Below, piece after piece: positions 34,801 through 46,223 of a stretch of DNA of 64,000 nucleotides. The DNA comes from Brachionus manjavacas (Eukaryota > Rotifera > Eurotatoria > Ploima > Brachionidae): NCBI GenBank assembly GCA_019054805.1, contig JAHQIY010000011.1, positions 129,001-193,000 on the forward strand, read 5' to 3'. Position numbers and translations under genes: made by a program. Position 1 is the first letter of the stretch. Every line of letters starts with the position of its first letter. Below the pieces are notes generated by a model. It was not told the origin of the DNA. It made no database searches and saw only the letters and a list, made by a program, of their open reading frames with translations.

Positions 34801-37800
34801 ATTTTGCCAAATTAGAACAATTGGATGGCGAACTGCAAAAGATATCAAGTGACAACACAAAATTTAGGTATGTGGAGGACATGAACGAGCTCAAAATGAA
34901 CGACACACTCGAAGCACTGTTCGAAACCGACTCCAAATGGTACCGCGTTGAAGTACGTGGCCTAGAGCCACTCCACATCTATTTTCTTGATTTTGGCAAT
35001 AGTGAAAAAATTGCTCAACTTGTACCAAAAACGCTCAGATACAGACTCAAATTTGACAGTGACAACGAAATTGACTTGTTCAATCTCGACTATCAGGCTA
35101 TTAGATGCCGATACGAGTCCAACACAGAGAACCAAGTGAACGAATTCTTAGAGAAAATAAGCCAAATTGACGATTTTGAAGCCGGCTTTGAACTCACCGT
35201 AATAGAAAGCAATCCAGGCGACGCCCAACAACAAGACTCCTATTTGGTCACTCTAGACAACAAAAAAGACCTCAAACAAGAGCAGAACATACAGCAAGAA
35301 AAGCAAGAAGAAAAGCCAGAAGAAAAGCGAGAAGACGGGATTCAACTAGAGACTGGTTCGGTGATTGACGAGGTTAGCTTTGTGCACATTGAATCCATTA
35401 GCGAGTTCTATGTGCAAACTCAAGACACTCTTCGATTGTTCATTGATTTTCAGGCCAAAATTCAACGCCTGCTCGAGCTAATGCTCTCGAACAAATCGTC
35501 ACAAGAGAACAAACAAGACTTGTTTAAGAAGGGAGATTTTGTTTTTGGCAAGTTTTTGTCGGACATGAACTGGTACCGAGCTGTTATCATAAACATCGAA
35601 GAGAACAGCGGCCAAAAGAGCTGTGATTTAAGTCATTTGGCAAACGACGGTCGCTTGTACGATGTGTATTTCCTGGACTATGGAAACAAGCAAGAAAATT
35701 TGCCCAGCTCTCTCCTGTACTCGTTTGACTCTGTCAAACAGTTGAACAAAAATTTGAATCTTATGCCTATGAGCGAATTGAACGGCATTGTTGAGATGCC
35801 CTTTCAGGCCATATGTTGCCAGCTAGTCCAGAAAAAGAACAACACCAGAAACAACGAGGTTCTAAAGTCACTCTTGCTCGAGTGCTTGAATTTCAGCATT
35901 AAAATAGCCGACACTAGTAAGCAAAAAATATTGGACAATCTAGAGATAGACAAATATTTGGTCTACTTGAGCACTGATGGCAAGTGCCTGCAAGATCAGT
36001 TTGAAGACGAGGCCAAAGTAGAAAAAAGTCTAATCACTCCAAATGGCGTGTACGAGTGTAAATTGTCCAATTTAGACAAAGACATTCACGTAAACTTGAT
36101 AGACCAAGTGGATGAGTTTCTAAAGCTAGAGAGCCTGTTGACTAGTGACGAAAAAATCGGGCCAAAGTGGCGAGCTGATGCAACGCCCAATCTGGCAGAT
36201 TTAGTTTTGGCCAGGTACGTGCTAGACGAACAAACAAGCGCTTGGTGTCGTGCAAAAATAATCAAAAAAGTTAACAATGTGTACGATGTGTTTTTCATTG
36301 ACTACGGAAATGAAAGCTTGGACTTGAGTGTGGAAGACTTGGCGCCACTAGGAGCCGAGTACTCGTTAGCAAAGTACCCGGCATTTGCTCACAAAATTCG
36401 GCTGGACAAAATTGAAATCAATGTGGACAAGCACGCTGAATATTTGAGTGAATTTCTGAGCGAAAATTTCAAAATTAAAGTGCTGAGCGTGGAACAAGAA
36501 GAAGAGCTTTGTTGTTGTTGTTGTTTGGTCGTTGAGCTTTGGAACGCAGACATGAGCAAGTGTTTGAATGCAGAGATTGGTGACGAGAGCTTTAGTGACA
36601 AAATTGAGCACACAAACGTGCAACACTTGTATTTGGCAAATAAAACAACTGAGCTCAAAGTAAATGTGAATTATGCGTTCATGGACGATCTGCTCAAACC
36701 GTTCTACTTTTGTCTGAGTGACGACTTGGCCCTGAGGTCCCAATTGGACCACGAATTGAACCAGTTCTATGCAACAAATGAACTGGAGCCGTCCGACTTC
36801 ACTCTCAATGCTTACATTGCTGTCCATTCGGACAACAGTTGGTACAGGGCTCAAATAAAGCAAATACTGGACACCAATTCCATATTTGTCTTCTACATCG
36901 ACTACGGCTTCGACGAGCTAATCCAACTCAGCGAACAAAACAAAAAGCAAAAATTGAGAAAATTAGATGCCAAATTTTCCAAGTATCCAAGATTTGTTTT
37001 CGGCGCCGCACTCCTCAACCCCATGGCTGCCAAAGCCGACTCCTACGAACTAATTCACTTCCAGTCAAACGACAACCAAACACTTAGACAAACACTAGAG
37101 GACTATTTCACCGCGTCCAACAGTGAACAATTCGATTTGGTCATTTTGTCCAAGTTGAGCTCGTCATGCCTGAACGAGAACTTTGTGCCAAATGAAGACT
37201 ACTATGGCATCGAGATGTACAATGAGAGCAACATGTGCCTGAACGAAATGATTGTGGCTAGCAAAGAGAAAAAAGCCAAAAAACCACCGTCAATTAGACT
37301 CACCATTGATCAAATAGCCAGACAAAAGCCGCTCAACGACCAGTACTGTGTGTTCGCCAGAGCGCCCGACCATTTTTATGTGTACAACGAAGAGCGTGTG
37401 CTCCAAGTCCAAGAGAAGACTCAGCAGACATGCGCCAAGATTGTGGAACAGCTGGAAGAGTACGAGCGCCAAGAAGAGGAGAAAATGCAAGTGGACGATT
37501 TGGTGTATGCCAAGTATGATGACGATGAGACGTGGTACAGGTGCAGAGTGACAAATTATGACGAGCAGAGCGCCAAATACGAGTTGTTCTATCTGGACTT
37601 TGGCAATATAGAGATCGTGAGCGGCAGCGATGTGCTGACCGGGTGGAGCGAGCAGCACCTCGAGGCATTTGTGTCCTACGAGCCCCAGGCATACAAGTGC
37701 AGACTGTACGGCCTCGCAAACAAAGAGTATAGCCTAGAGGAAAAGAACAAGTTCAAACAATTCACTAGTGATAAGGTGTTTGATGTTAGTTTTATCAAGG

Positions 37801-37979
37801 TGGATGCGGATGGAGTGAATGAGGTCGGTCTAGAGATTGCGGACAAACCAGAGGGCAATGTGCACAGGTTCTGCATTGATCAAGGCATCGCTGGGTTCAA
37901 GAGCTTTGATAATATACTCAAATCAGAGCGAACTAGTGAGGAAAATAAATTTTATATTAATTTATTAAATGGATTTTAG
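22849..37979 (+). CDS. RRM plus multi-Tudor domain protein (piRNA-pathway/germ-granule type)
   Basis: Exons inferred from splice sites and domain continuity: 22849-23275, 23336-23630, 23705-23887, 23935-24047, 24109-24259, 28120-29202, 34671-37979; about 1850 residues. An N-terminal RRM (residues ~6-84; RNP2 LFVQGI, RNP1 FGFVEF) precedes a Ser-rich linker and about seven extended Tudor units, recognised by W(Y/C)RA...(F/Y)(I/L)DFG/DYG cores. These are FWYRARV...IIDFGD (exon 3), a divergent unit in exon 6 (LVDWGRE), then KWYRVEV/FLDFGN, NWYRAVI/FLDYGN, AWCRAKI/FIDYGN, SWYRAQI/YIDYGF and TWYRCRV/YLDFGN in exon 7. Tudor proteins bind methyl-arginine tails of Piwi proteins in germ granules. Exon 7 opens at an acceptor with no start codon, so it belongs with the upstream exons. 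The exon 5/6 junction is out of phase by one nucleotide as read, so that join is uncertain. Confidence 0.83.
25497..25545 (-). mobile_element. Isolated LINE/SINE-type 3' tail, minus strand
   Basis: Reverse complement reads AAGGAGCTCAACCTCGGTAT then AGAAAACAAAAAAATAAATA, the diagnostic end of the LINE and SINE copies (GAAGGAGCTCTAGCTCGGTACAGAAAACAAATAAATA). The body is not recognisable. It lies in the fifth intron of the Tudor gene. Confidence 0.6.
26297..27990 (-). pseudogene. MULE-type transposase remnant in a Tudor-gene intron
   Basis: Minus-strand pieces in order: 27846-27652 (N-terminal region with MRRRQNGL), 27414-27208 (DKTEKIYTRLFEFIK then CDFEKGILNSIEKCYKR and SGCWFDL, the MULE FE..G-C-FH region with the final His lost), and 27148-26762 (FIPPQDVIDGF, LPRTSNNIEAWHKSL, equivalent to RTNNSVEGWHR). 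A last coding-like piece, 26520-26297, reads TQRLTEQLFDEIKAG, one TAA, then FFERCMKERLKDERIKAH. Frames are broken and DDE residues cannot all be placed. Repeats of ATTTTAATGTCAAAA at 26515-26620 interrupt the 3' part. Confidence 0.75.
29638..30203. mobile_element. TIR MITE with internal TGTCAAATT tandem repeats
   Basis: GCAAAGTAAAAATTTTGTTC near 29637 and its inverted copy ending near 30203 form ~38-bp TIRs with a one-base difference (TTTCAAATTGCTC against TTTACAAATTGCTC). Flanks read TTTATA/TTTACA. Inside, a second inverted pair AAAATAAGAACGTCAAAT (29830-29848) and ATTTGACGTTCTTATTTT (29994-30011) brackets decayed repeats. It lies in intron 6 of the Tudor gene. Confidence 0.7.
29699..29935 (+). 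repeat. TGTCAAATT-based tandem repeat
   Basis: A 54-bp unit (TGTCAAATTTTTCAAAGGAA...) is present in two near-perfect copies at about 29699-29805, then degenerates to TGTCAAATT words spaced 15-30 bp apart until about 29935. Contained in the 29638-30203 element. Confidence 0.8.
30428..30590 (+). repeat. Interspersed repeat, copy 2 (Tudor intron)
   Basis: Related to 10228-10460 by a shared order of words (GACTTTGG.ATCT, TCAAGATTAAGACAATTTAT, TCATG.CATTTATCGTG, CTTGGACTTG). Roughly 75-80% similar by eye. Non-coding. Confidence 0.6.
30600..34000. other. Repeat-rich intron interior
   Basis: No gene found. It holds a plus-strand LINE-type tail at about 32340-32415 (CTGAAGGAGCACTAGCACG then A-rich), ACTTGACTT repeat words at 31890-31930 and 32440-32530, a long poly-T/poly-A inverted pair at 33510-33590, and the second-family retroelement tail at 33720-33830 listed separately. 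Confidence 0.5.
33720..33830 (+). mobile_element. 3' tail of a second retroelement family (hairpin plus (ATT)n)
   Basis: T-rich DNA, then ACATCACCCTCGCGGTGTTT (a CACC-GGTG hairpin), TACTGAATAAAAT and (ATT)n. The layout recurs at 51700-51765 (GTCGCCTTCATGGTGTTTGT, AATGCAATAAATAATAATTA). No coding region is attached. Confidence 0.5.
34013..34195 (-). pseudogene. Transposase C-terminal remnant (basic KRKRGAQRK tail)
   Basis: 60 codons on the minus strand: after IPICNKRKRGAQRKTKSAL, a Ser/Asn/Asp-rich end SDEDANSRNSSRRNSG. The KRKRG.(P)(K)KTK.AL pattern matches the basic tails seen on other remnants in the window. The frame upstream is lost. It lies in intron 6 of the Tudor gene. A cut-down gene exon is possible but less likely. 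Confidence 0.4.
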
Positions 37980-39050
37980 ATTTTTTTCTGTCCTAAAAAA
38001 TTTGAATTGTGCATTTTGTAAATGTTTTTTTTCTTTTTTCTAAATGAGACTAAATCGATGTAACTTGACCACTCTTTTTTTGTTGTTGTTGGCATGTTTT
38101 TTTATAAAAATTTAAACTGAAAAAAAATTGTTTGTGCAAAAACGATGAGGAGATTTTTTGTTTTTGACAGTCGATCAAAAGAGTTGCACTTTTTTTGTAT
38201 TGTTATTTTCCGAGTTAATATTAGATGCTTTTTTTTTGATGCTGCTATTATCCAAATTTAAATAAAATATTTCAAAATTATTCTTTTTTTTCTTTACTAA
38301 ATAAAAACATAATTAAGAAGCGTCTTTATTTGGGATTAATTTTTCTTTTTAACACTAGCTCAAGCGACAAAAAAAATTAAAATAAATTAGACCATTTAAA
38401 AAAAATATTTTGAAAAGTCGCCAAACTTGTTAAAAAATTTTATTTGTTTATTTAATTAAATAGTTTGAGTCTCAGTCTGTGTGGAATGGGCGCAGGTAGT
38501 TCAGCCTTTGGAATTAAATAAATATTTTGAAACAAGCAAATTAAAAATGAATTTTTGTGAGACAAAAATTTTAAAAAATTAAACTAGATTACAAGAATTT
38601 TTATTCACAAATATATCTATAAAATCCTTTTTTTTGCAATGGTTGTACTGGAGAAAAAATCTTCGTCGTGTTAAAAGATTAGTTTATGGAGTTTAAATTT
38701 TGCCTCTCAAAAAATTTAGTTGACATAGTCCTACTGTTTTACTGTCTTTTTTAGAGGAACTATTCAAATTAATCTATTGATTAAAGTAAGTAATTAATTT
38801 AGAAAAGTGTGAATTTAATATGATTAATTTTATGAAATTTTTTTTATTAAAGAGCGCACAATTTTAAAGCTAACATAAGCTAAACTGATATTTTAGCAAT
38901 TGAGTCAACTAATTTAAATGTTCTTAGTTCTTTGAACTATTTGACAATGTTTTTCTTTCCCAAAAAAGGCTCCCTAATTAATATAAAGACAAAAAATGTT
39001 TTACTATAGACAAAGTTAAAAAGCTTAAAGGAATTAATATTTATTTATAG
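37980..39050. other. Intergenic region after the Tudor gene
   Basis: Probable Tudor 3' UTR (AATAAAATATTTC near 38261). A short complex block at 38465-38520 is followed by ATAAATA and may be another retroelement tail. Nothing else recognised. Confidence 0.4.
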
Positions 39051-39079
39051 AAAAAAAATAGAGATGGGTCTTAACTTAA

Positions 39080-39475
39080 CTAATTTAGTTTAGTCGGCTA
39101 AAAATAAGTCGACTAATTTTTAGTTAACTAATTTTTAGCCGACTAGTTTTTAGTTAACTAATTTTTAGTCGACTTGTTTTTAGCTAACTAAATTTTAGTC
39201 GGCTTATTTTTAGCTAACTAAAATTTAGCCAACTAGCTTTTAGCTAACTAATTTTTAGTCGACTTGTTTTTAGCTAACTAAAATTTAGCCAACTAGCTTT
39301 TAGTTAACTAATTTTTAGTCGAATAGTTTTTAGTTAACTAAAATCTAGTCGACTAGTTTTTAGTTAACTAAAATTTAGTCGACTAGTTTTTAGTTAACTA
39401 AAATTTAGTCGACTAGTTTTTAGTTAACTTATTTTTAGTCGACTTAATTTTAGTTTAGTCGAATTAGTTAGACTA
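39080..39475. repeat. Left subterminal palindrome array of the hAT element
   Basis: About 13 units of ~30 bp. Each pairs a TTAGTTAACTAA-type palindrome with a TAGTCGACTA-type palindrome, separated by TTTT or AAAA. Unit variants use AGCTAACT, AGCCGACT and AGCCAACT. The array mirrors that at the right end. Confidence 0.9.
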
Positions 39476-39757
39476 AGAGTACAAAAAATGTGCGAATCAG
39501 ATATCTCGGGACTAGTATTATATTAAGTAAAAAATATTTTTAGTGGGAGGAGTGAGATATCTTAGTGAGACAATTTAGGGTTGACGGGAAATTATAGGGT
39601 AAGCCAGATATAAGGGGAATCGTAAAGAAAAAAATAAAATTTTAAAAAACATTTATTTAACTTTTTTTTAATGGAAATTTTAATATTATAAAAGAAAAAA
39701 TACATACAATCAAATACAAAAAAAATCAAAAAAAAAAAATAATCAACTAGTACAAAC

Positions 39758-41723
39758 TCATAAATCTTTGTTTTCATATAAGAACATTATTTTTTCAAAG
39801 TTTGCTTTTGAAAGCCTATTTCTTCGATCCCAGAGCTGATAACCAGCATGAGAAAACAATCTTTCACTCGGAACGCTGGTTGCCGGAGCAGCTAGAATTA
39901 CACTTGCCAAAATAGACAATATCGGATACTCATAAATATTGTTTTTCCAAAAGGCTATAGCATCTTCATTCTTATCATTATTTCGATAACTTTTTATTTC
40001 TTTTTTAATGTCGAAAATTTCTTCATCTGTTTCCTCAGTATCTGAATCTGAATCAAAATTTAATTTTTTTGTTAATTGTCTTTCTCTCTCTTTAATTTTT
40101 TTCTTTAGACTTGATATCTTTTCGTCATATCTTTTCGTCTTAAATAAGTTAATTAAAAAGTTTTTTGCTAGTTTTAGACAATTATTTCTGCTTAATACAT
40201 TAGTGATAAATTGAAATTTTTTATAAAAAGGATGCAAAAATGTAGCTGATAAAAGAAAATCATTTGATTCTAAATCATAGTTGTTTAAATATTCATCATA
40301 ATAACCTTTTAACGCATTTTTTATGTTTTTTTTCGAAAGTTGAGTTATTATTTTTTATTCTTTACTTCATTTCAATATACTTAAAACCTGGAACGATCAT
40401 TGAACTAGTTACATAATTTTCTCCAGATAAAGTTTCACTAACTTTATCAAAAATGGACAGGACATTAATTAATTCTTCTAGATAAGCTAGTTCATTTCTA
40501 GTTAAAAGATTTATTTTAAATTGCTTATATTCTTGCCTATGAAAAATTGTTTCTATAAAAGAATGAAGTGTGAAAATTCTTTTACCATCGCAAAAGTAGA
40601 ATGCCAGCGTGTTTTTACATCTTGGACAAGGTTCAGAATCTTAGTTTCCCCTTTTTGCTGCTCTTCGAGCAATTCTTTCAGCTGAGTGGAGTGATTAAAC
40701 GAGCAGACAATACTTCTACATTTTAAAAGAATTTTACCCACTGAATAATTACTGATATCAGGTTGAATTAGCTCACTTTCTTCATTAAATTTAGCAAGAT
40801 CTTCACATTTCTCGATAAATTTTTTTACTATCAACTGTAAGACATGACCTATGCACCTAATTGGCTCATGATTTAAATCCATATCTAAAACTGCTCTTCG
40901 AATGTTCGAAGCATTATCGGAGACAATTGAAAAAATTTTACCTTTCAAATTAAATTTTTCTAAGACCTCAATAATAGAAGATTCTAAATTTTCTGCAGTG
41001 TGACCACCAACTAAGTTACTAAAGTTTAAGCAATATAAAGCTTAAAGTTATCAAAAAAATGACAAGTTAAGCTAAAATAGCTATAGTTTTGGCAAGATGT
41101 CCAGCTATCTGTAGTATGACTTAAAAAATCAACTGAAATAAGTTTGGTTAAGAGTTCTTGTTTTTTTCTTTGATAAATTTCATCCAAAATGGATCTTAAT
41201 TTTTTTCTTGACGGTAATTTATAGTCCTTATTCAATAATAAAATAAATTCCTTAAAATGTGAATTTTCTACAATTGAAAAAGGTAAAAAACAAAAAATTA
41301 AAAAAAAACAAAAGGGCTCTATCTGCTTTTTCTTGTTCTAAATTTTTCTTTGTTTTTTGGCAATTTTTATCCCGTGTTTTACCTCTAAATGATAGTCGAG
41401 ATTGGTTTTTGCTGAAGTCTTTTGATAATATTTTAGAATGTTATCTTTTTTGCATTCTAAACATTGCAACATTTGGACAACAATATTATCTTTTTGTAGT
41501 AATCCTCGAAGAAAATATTTTGCCCTTGAAGATTCGGATCCATCGAAGAGGTTTCCTCAACATGAAAACTTTCGTTTGAAATTGTATTTGATTGAGTCGG
41601 CTGAACATCTGATGCTTGCGTTTGTAAATTTGAGTCGTTGTAATTTTCCTGAAGAAATTCATCCATTCTAGAGTTTTCTCCTAAGATCGATGCAACGCTT
41701 GTTCTCATTCTTTTATTAGACAT
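39758..41723 (-). pseudogene. hAT transposase, frame-broken
   Basis: Minus-strand segments: 41723-41457 (N-terminal region), a BED-finger-like decayed part, and 41235-41026 (YKLPSRKKLRSILDEIY, TTDSWTSCQNYSYFSLTCHF). Next is 40948-40553 (IVSDNASNIRRAV, RCIGHVLQLIV, TRWHST), with HTAENL just before it in another frame. The last piece, 40237-39758, ends in the dimerisation domain (APATSVPSERLFSHAG, RRNRLSKANFEK). The order and motifs are those of ZBED-like hAT transposases. A one-base slip near a T run at about 41050 and further shifts interrupt it, so it is probably inactive unless these are sequencing errors. Confidence 0.87.
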
Positions 41724-42844
41724 TTTAAATTTTTTATTGTATTTTTGGTAAAAATTTTAAATTTGATTTTGGAAATTAATTGATTGTTTTTTATTTAAAA
41801 TTAACATTCCCTTATTTAGACAGTTATAATTTTTTTGTGAGAAAACTTTTTTAAGGAGGATAGGTAAAAAAACCAGATTTTATTAAGTTAAGCCTAAAAG
41901 AATCATTAACGGAAATTCTAGTTTTTATCTTTCTATATTCTATTGGTTGATTGATAGGACAAGAATTTCAATTATTTACCTGTTTACTCTTTAATTTTTA
42001 ACCAATAAAATCAATGATTCAATAAAACTTTTATTGATAATTTAATCATATTTAATTTTTTTACTCCGTATTTACTCGGAGTACTTCCAACGAAATAAAC
42101 GATCTTGACTTGTAATTGATATTTCAAAATTTTCTTTTCATATTGAGTTTTTAGTTCAATATTAAAAAAAATAAAATTGGAATAGAAAATATAAAACTTT
42201 TTGACTGGATAAAATAATCTCTGTTTTAATTATAAACTGGCGTGAAGTTTTCACGTGAATTAATCAATTAAGTGAATTTGTTAGAAAAATATTCAATTTT
42301 TTTTTTTTTTTATTCAATAAAAAATTAATTGAATTGTATTGAATTATTATTTGAATAAGACAATGAGACTGATTATAAAAAAAGTGAATTGATTGGCAAT
42401 TTTTTTATTGAATAAAAAGTGAGTAAAACACAAAGCTAAGTAAAAAAACATAATTTATTTATATTTATTTAATTTTATTTAATTAAAGTTTAAGCCCCAT
42501 GGACAAATAAAATTGAATCATAGAGATAAGAGAATAAAAAAGTGAATAAAAACAAAACCGAATAAAAGTATAAAAATTGAATTAACAAAAAGTTTAGTAA
42601 ATGAGTTAGATTTTTAATTAATTAATTTGTGTTCGAATTCTTTTAACATTTCGGATCTTTAAACAAATATTTAAAAAATTTCAGAAATACTAAAATTACA
42701 ATGGTGAAAGGAGTTTTACTACTCAAAGCCATTTAAAATAAAAAACAAAAAAAAATTATCTAAATTTATTTAAGATTTAGTCTTAATTAAAAATATCAGT
42801 AAAAATTTTCCCTAAAAAATTTGAATGTAAAAAAAAAAACTTTA

Positions 42845-43312
42845 GTCATAAATTTTAGTTAAGTTGACTAAAAACAAGTTAACTAAATTTTAGTTGACTA
42901 AAAATAAGTTAACTAAATTTTAGTTTACTAAAAATAAGTTAACTAAATTTTAGTTGACTAAAAATAAGTTAACTAAATTTTAGTTGACTAAAAATAAGTT
43001 AACTAAATTTTAGTTGACTAAAAATAAGTTAACTAAAATTCAGTCGACTAGTTTTTAGTTAACTAAAATTTAGTCGACTAAAAATTAGTTAACTAAAAAC
43101 TAGTCGACTAGATTTTAGTTAACTAAAAACTAGTCGACTAAAAATTAGTTAACTAAAAGCTAGTTGGCTAAATTTTAGTTAGCTAAAAACAAGTCGACTA
43201 AAAATTAGTTAGCTAAAAGCTAGTTGGCTAAATTTTAGTTAGCTAAAAATAAGCCGACTAAAATTTAGTTAGCTAAAAACAAGTCGACTAAAAATTAGTT
43301 AACTAAACTAAA
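42845..43312. repeat. Right subterminal palindrome array of the hAT element
   Basis: About 15 units, reverse-complementary in layout to the left array. The inner half is nearly homogeneous (AGTTAACTAAATTTTAGTTGACTAAAAATA, six successive copies). The outer half alternates GTCGAC, GTTAAC, GTTGGC and GTTAGC palindromes or near-palindromes. Confidence 0.9.
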
Positions 43313-43394
43313 GAGAAAACTCCCATCACTAAAAAAAAATACTAACTTAAAGAAAAAAATACAAACATAAAGAGAAGGATAGAATCCTAAGTTA

Positions 43395-43489
43395 ACAAAT
43401 CATCCATTTGGAGAAAATGAAAGAGAATTTATTCATAATAAAAGACGAGGTAGACCAACAAAATCAAATACTGGTGCATTAACAAGAGA
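43395..43489 (+). pseudogene. Short transposase C-terminal remnant (RGRPTK tail)
   Basis: Plus frame reads FGENEREFIHNKRRGRPTKS then NTGALTRD and TAA. The GRP(T/K)K AT-hook-like ending resembles those at 20560, 34150 and 53480. No upstream frame survives. Confidence 0.35.
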
Positions 43490-43499
43490 TTAAATTGGC

Positions 43500-44410
43500 T
43501 ATTCAGATAAATATTATTTACTTTATATAAACATTTTTTTCATTTACTCACTTTATGAAATTATTTAACAAAATAGTATTATCTTTGATTTAGTATTTTT
43601 TTCTTTATAAAAATAATTTTTCATTTATTTATATTAAAAACTTATTTAATTTCGAATAAAAGTCTTTAAAATCAATATTAATGTATCTATTTAAAAATGA
43701 TTTTCCTTTATATTAATTATTAAATCCCCAAAAAAATATTGTAATGTCAATTATCTCTTTTATTAAAAAAAGTTATTTAAGTTTTCCTTAATTGAGGTTA
43801 TGTGAAGTTAAGTACAAAAGAACGAAACAAAGTGAAAAAAGTTTAAAATTAGTTCTGTGAATGAAGCATGGTGCAACATTCATTGTTGCATTAACTGTAA
43901 AAGTCTGATAAATTTGTGTAAAATCTCTGCATAATGCACTACGCTTGATTATACTTAAATTTAATTTCTGCTGAACTCTGAAAATTTATCAAATCTTGAT
44001 ATTTTATGCAACATTGAATATTGCACTATGCTGCATTTTCAGAACTTAGTTTAATCTCATTTGATAGAATTTAATAGATAAATGAATTAATTATAATTAC
44101 TTAGAATTAATTTTTGAGTTTTTTCTAATATTTTTTAATTAATAAATTTTTGCAATTCTGCCTTAATCATTAATGTCGTTATAATTGTTTTCCAAAATTT
44201 ACCAGTCGAATTAATTATTCCGAATTTATTTTTGTCAAAAACAGCTTGTCCAAAACAGGCATATTCAATCCAATCTCAAGCGGCTCTGTATTAAAATAGC
44301 AGAGATTAAATTAGTTTATTTATTTTGGCAAGTTTAAATTAGCAGAAATCAAATTAGTATGACATAAGAGTTTAAAATAGCAAGATGATTTTAACAAATT
44401 TCAGTCGCAA
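43500..44410. other. AT-rich intergenic DNA left of the LINE copy B complex
   Basis: No ORF or RNA gene. It includes TGCAACATTCATTGTTGCA and TGCATAATGCACT words at 43868-44030, resembling those at 29400-29600, possibly a faint repeat family. Confidence 0.35.
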
Positions 44411-44930
44411 ATATTTAATTTTCACATACTTCCATAATATTCGAGTGAATTCGATGTGGCACGATTCAAAGAACGTTCATTTAAAAAATTTTCTTAAAAA
44501 CAACATCATCGAACATCATATAATAGTTCCATTTAGTTGACTTCTATCTCATGTATTGAAGTTAAAAGAATTTGAGTCTCTAAAATAAATAAAAGTTCAG
44601 AATTGTTTAAAAGTCCCAATTAAAGTCGAAGTCATAAAAAAAATTCCAAATCCGAACATTGACACTTCCTAGGTCGTCATAAATTGCATTTTTCCGTTAT
44701 TCTGAATGACAAATTGCCGATTCTATTTATTGAAGTTTAATTAGAATAACTCTTATCCGTCCAAAATTGGGTCAAAAATGACCCAAGCAATATTACATTG
44801 AATTTTTTCTATAAATAAAAAAACTTTTCTTCAACTTAATTGATTTTCATTGTTAATTGATTGTCTTTCCCTTTAAAAATAAAAAACACCGAAAACTGAT
44901 ATTACTTTAATTGTTTTATTCAGTGTAACT
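44411..44930 (+). repeat. 520-bp direct repeat, left copy, flanking LINE copy B
   Basis: Matches 49316-49835 over its full 520 bp with no difference seen by eye. Its last base abuts the 5' end of LINE copy B. It comprises ~335 bp of flanking DNA plus the left end of the piggyBac-like element (TIR CTCTTATCCGTCCAAAAT at 44750). Confidence 0.93.
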
Positions 44931-45035
44931 CAAAAATTATTCAAAATTGTCGTTTGGCTTAGCAAGTTTGAAAAATCAAATTTAATTAATAGCGTCATCA
45001 CGTGTTAAAAAACCGTTGAAAGTTGTGTGTTGGCA

Positions 45036-46223
45036 ATGTCGCTCAACAAAACAAACCAAAACCGACGGTGGATATTTAAAAATTCGGTCAAGCTAAACTT
45101 GAAGAGGTTAGACAAACCGATTAGCCATAAAGTCTTATTTAGTGCACTTGATGTCGTCCTGAACCAAGTGGAAAATGATGCGATCACAAGTATCTAAAAT
45201 TTCTCTTCAAACAAAGTTTGGATAATAGAGTTTAATGCTGCTTTTAATGTTTCCAAAATATTCGACATCAATATCAATGGAACCATTTTCAGACTTGAAG
45301 ATGCAAATAAAGTCCCGGATATCAGAAGGTATTGTACTTTTCGATTTCACTTCTTGCCCTCTGATTTCGAGAATCATAGACTTGAAACCTTCTTAAATGC
45401 TGTTCGAATTGATGGACTCAATATTGAACACATTACCGAAGAAAAATATAAAGATAGACCCGAGAGGAAAAATGGTGTCAGAAGAGTAAGAATATCATTT
45501 CCAAAGAAGTTGAGAACATTATTGGAAGCTTGTCAGGCCCTACAATAATGTATGGTTTAAAGTGTCTTGTGTCAATTGTTGGACAAAAGCAGAAATGCTA
45601 TTTTTGTGATGAAGAAGGGCACAACATAGCGAAATGCCCTGTCAAAGAAAAACTATGCGAAAAGTGTCATCAGAAAGGACACTTAACACAAAAATGCTCC
45701 ATTGCTGAAAAGCTTAAGTCGCTTGAAAGGAAAAAGATTGATTACAATGATCTTTACATTGACCAAGAAGAAACGCAATCTATTTGAAGCTGACCTAAAA
45801 GACAATGATGAAAATCTGATGCCAAAAACGCCTGGATATCAGCCATCAAATCTCAATGACGTAATGTCAGAAATTAGTCCTCAAGACCTCAAAACTTCAG
45901 TGTTAGAAGACAGTTTGGTAAGCCATTTAAACGATCTTCTACCAATAAGTCAGAGACCTGTCAATGTCCTCTCAAATGATCAGAATGAGACTGAAGCTTT
46001 TTTCCAAACAAAAAATCAAATCAAGAGATTTCCCGAATTTGATCCAAATGAAAAAGAGCTCACCGAAAATGAATCAAAGAAACCATTAGTTGTATTAGAA
46101 AATCAAAACGACAGTACCTTCGAGTCTGAATCAAACAGTTCAACAACTGAATGTTCAATTCAAGTAGATCAATCATCTTACAAAATTGGTCAGCAAACTG
46201 CCAGTCAAGAAAATTTAGAATGA
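45036..46223 (+). pseudogene. LINE copy B ORF1 (zinc-knuckle protein)
   Basis: Same architecture as copy A. The ATG is at 45036, with a TAA after DAITSI (about 45195). A one-base loss at about 45503 (FPKKLRTLLEAC against FPKEVENIIGSL) is unique to this copy. Knuckles CYFCDEEGHNIAKC and CEKCHQKGHLTQKC lie at about 45598-45705. The shared frame switch at TGA 45787 leads to the acidic C-terminal frame ending at TGA 46221-46223, which overlaps the ORF2 ATG at 46220. Confidence 0.8.

Larger units (their letters stand above)
39059..43331 (-). mobile_element. hAT-family DNA transposon, 4.27 kb
   Basis: The left end TAGAGATGGG (39059) and right end CCCATCACTA (43331) are hAT-type termini. Both are flanked by AAAAAAAA (39051-39058 and 43332-43339), an 8-bp duplication as expected for hAT, though on an A run it is weak evidence. 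Long subterminal palindrome arrays occupy 39080-39475 and 42845-43312. The transposase is on the minus strand (41723-39758), broken into pieces. AT-rich DNA at 41750-42840 carries no ORF and should include the promoter side. Confidence 0.88.

Noticed and set aside
39080..43312. CRISPR-like or satellite array
   Set aside because: Regular ~30-bp repeats without unique spacers, mirrored at the two ends of a hAT transposon, in eukaryotic DNA. They are subterminal repeats of the element.
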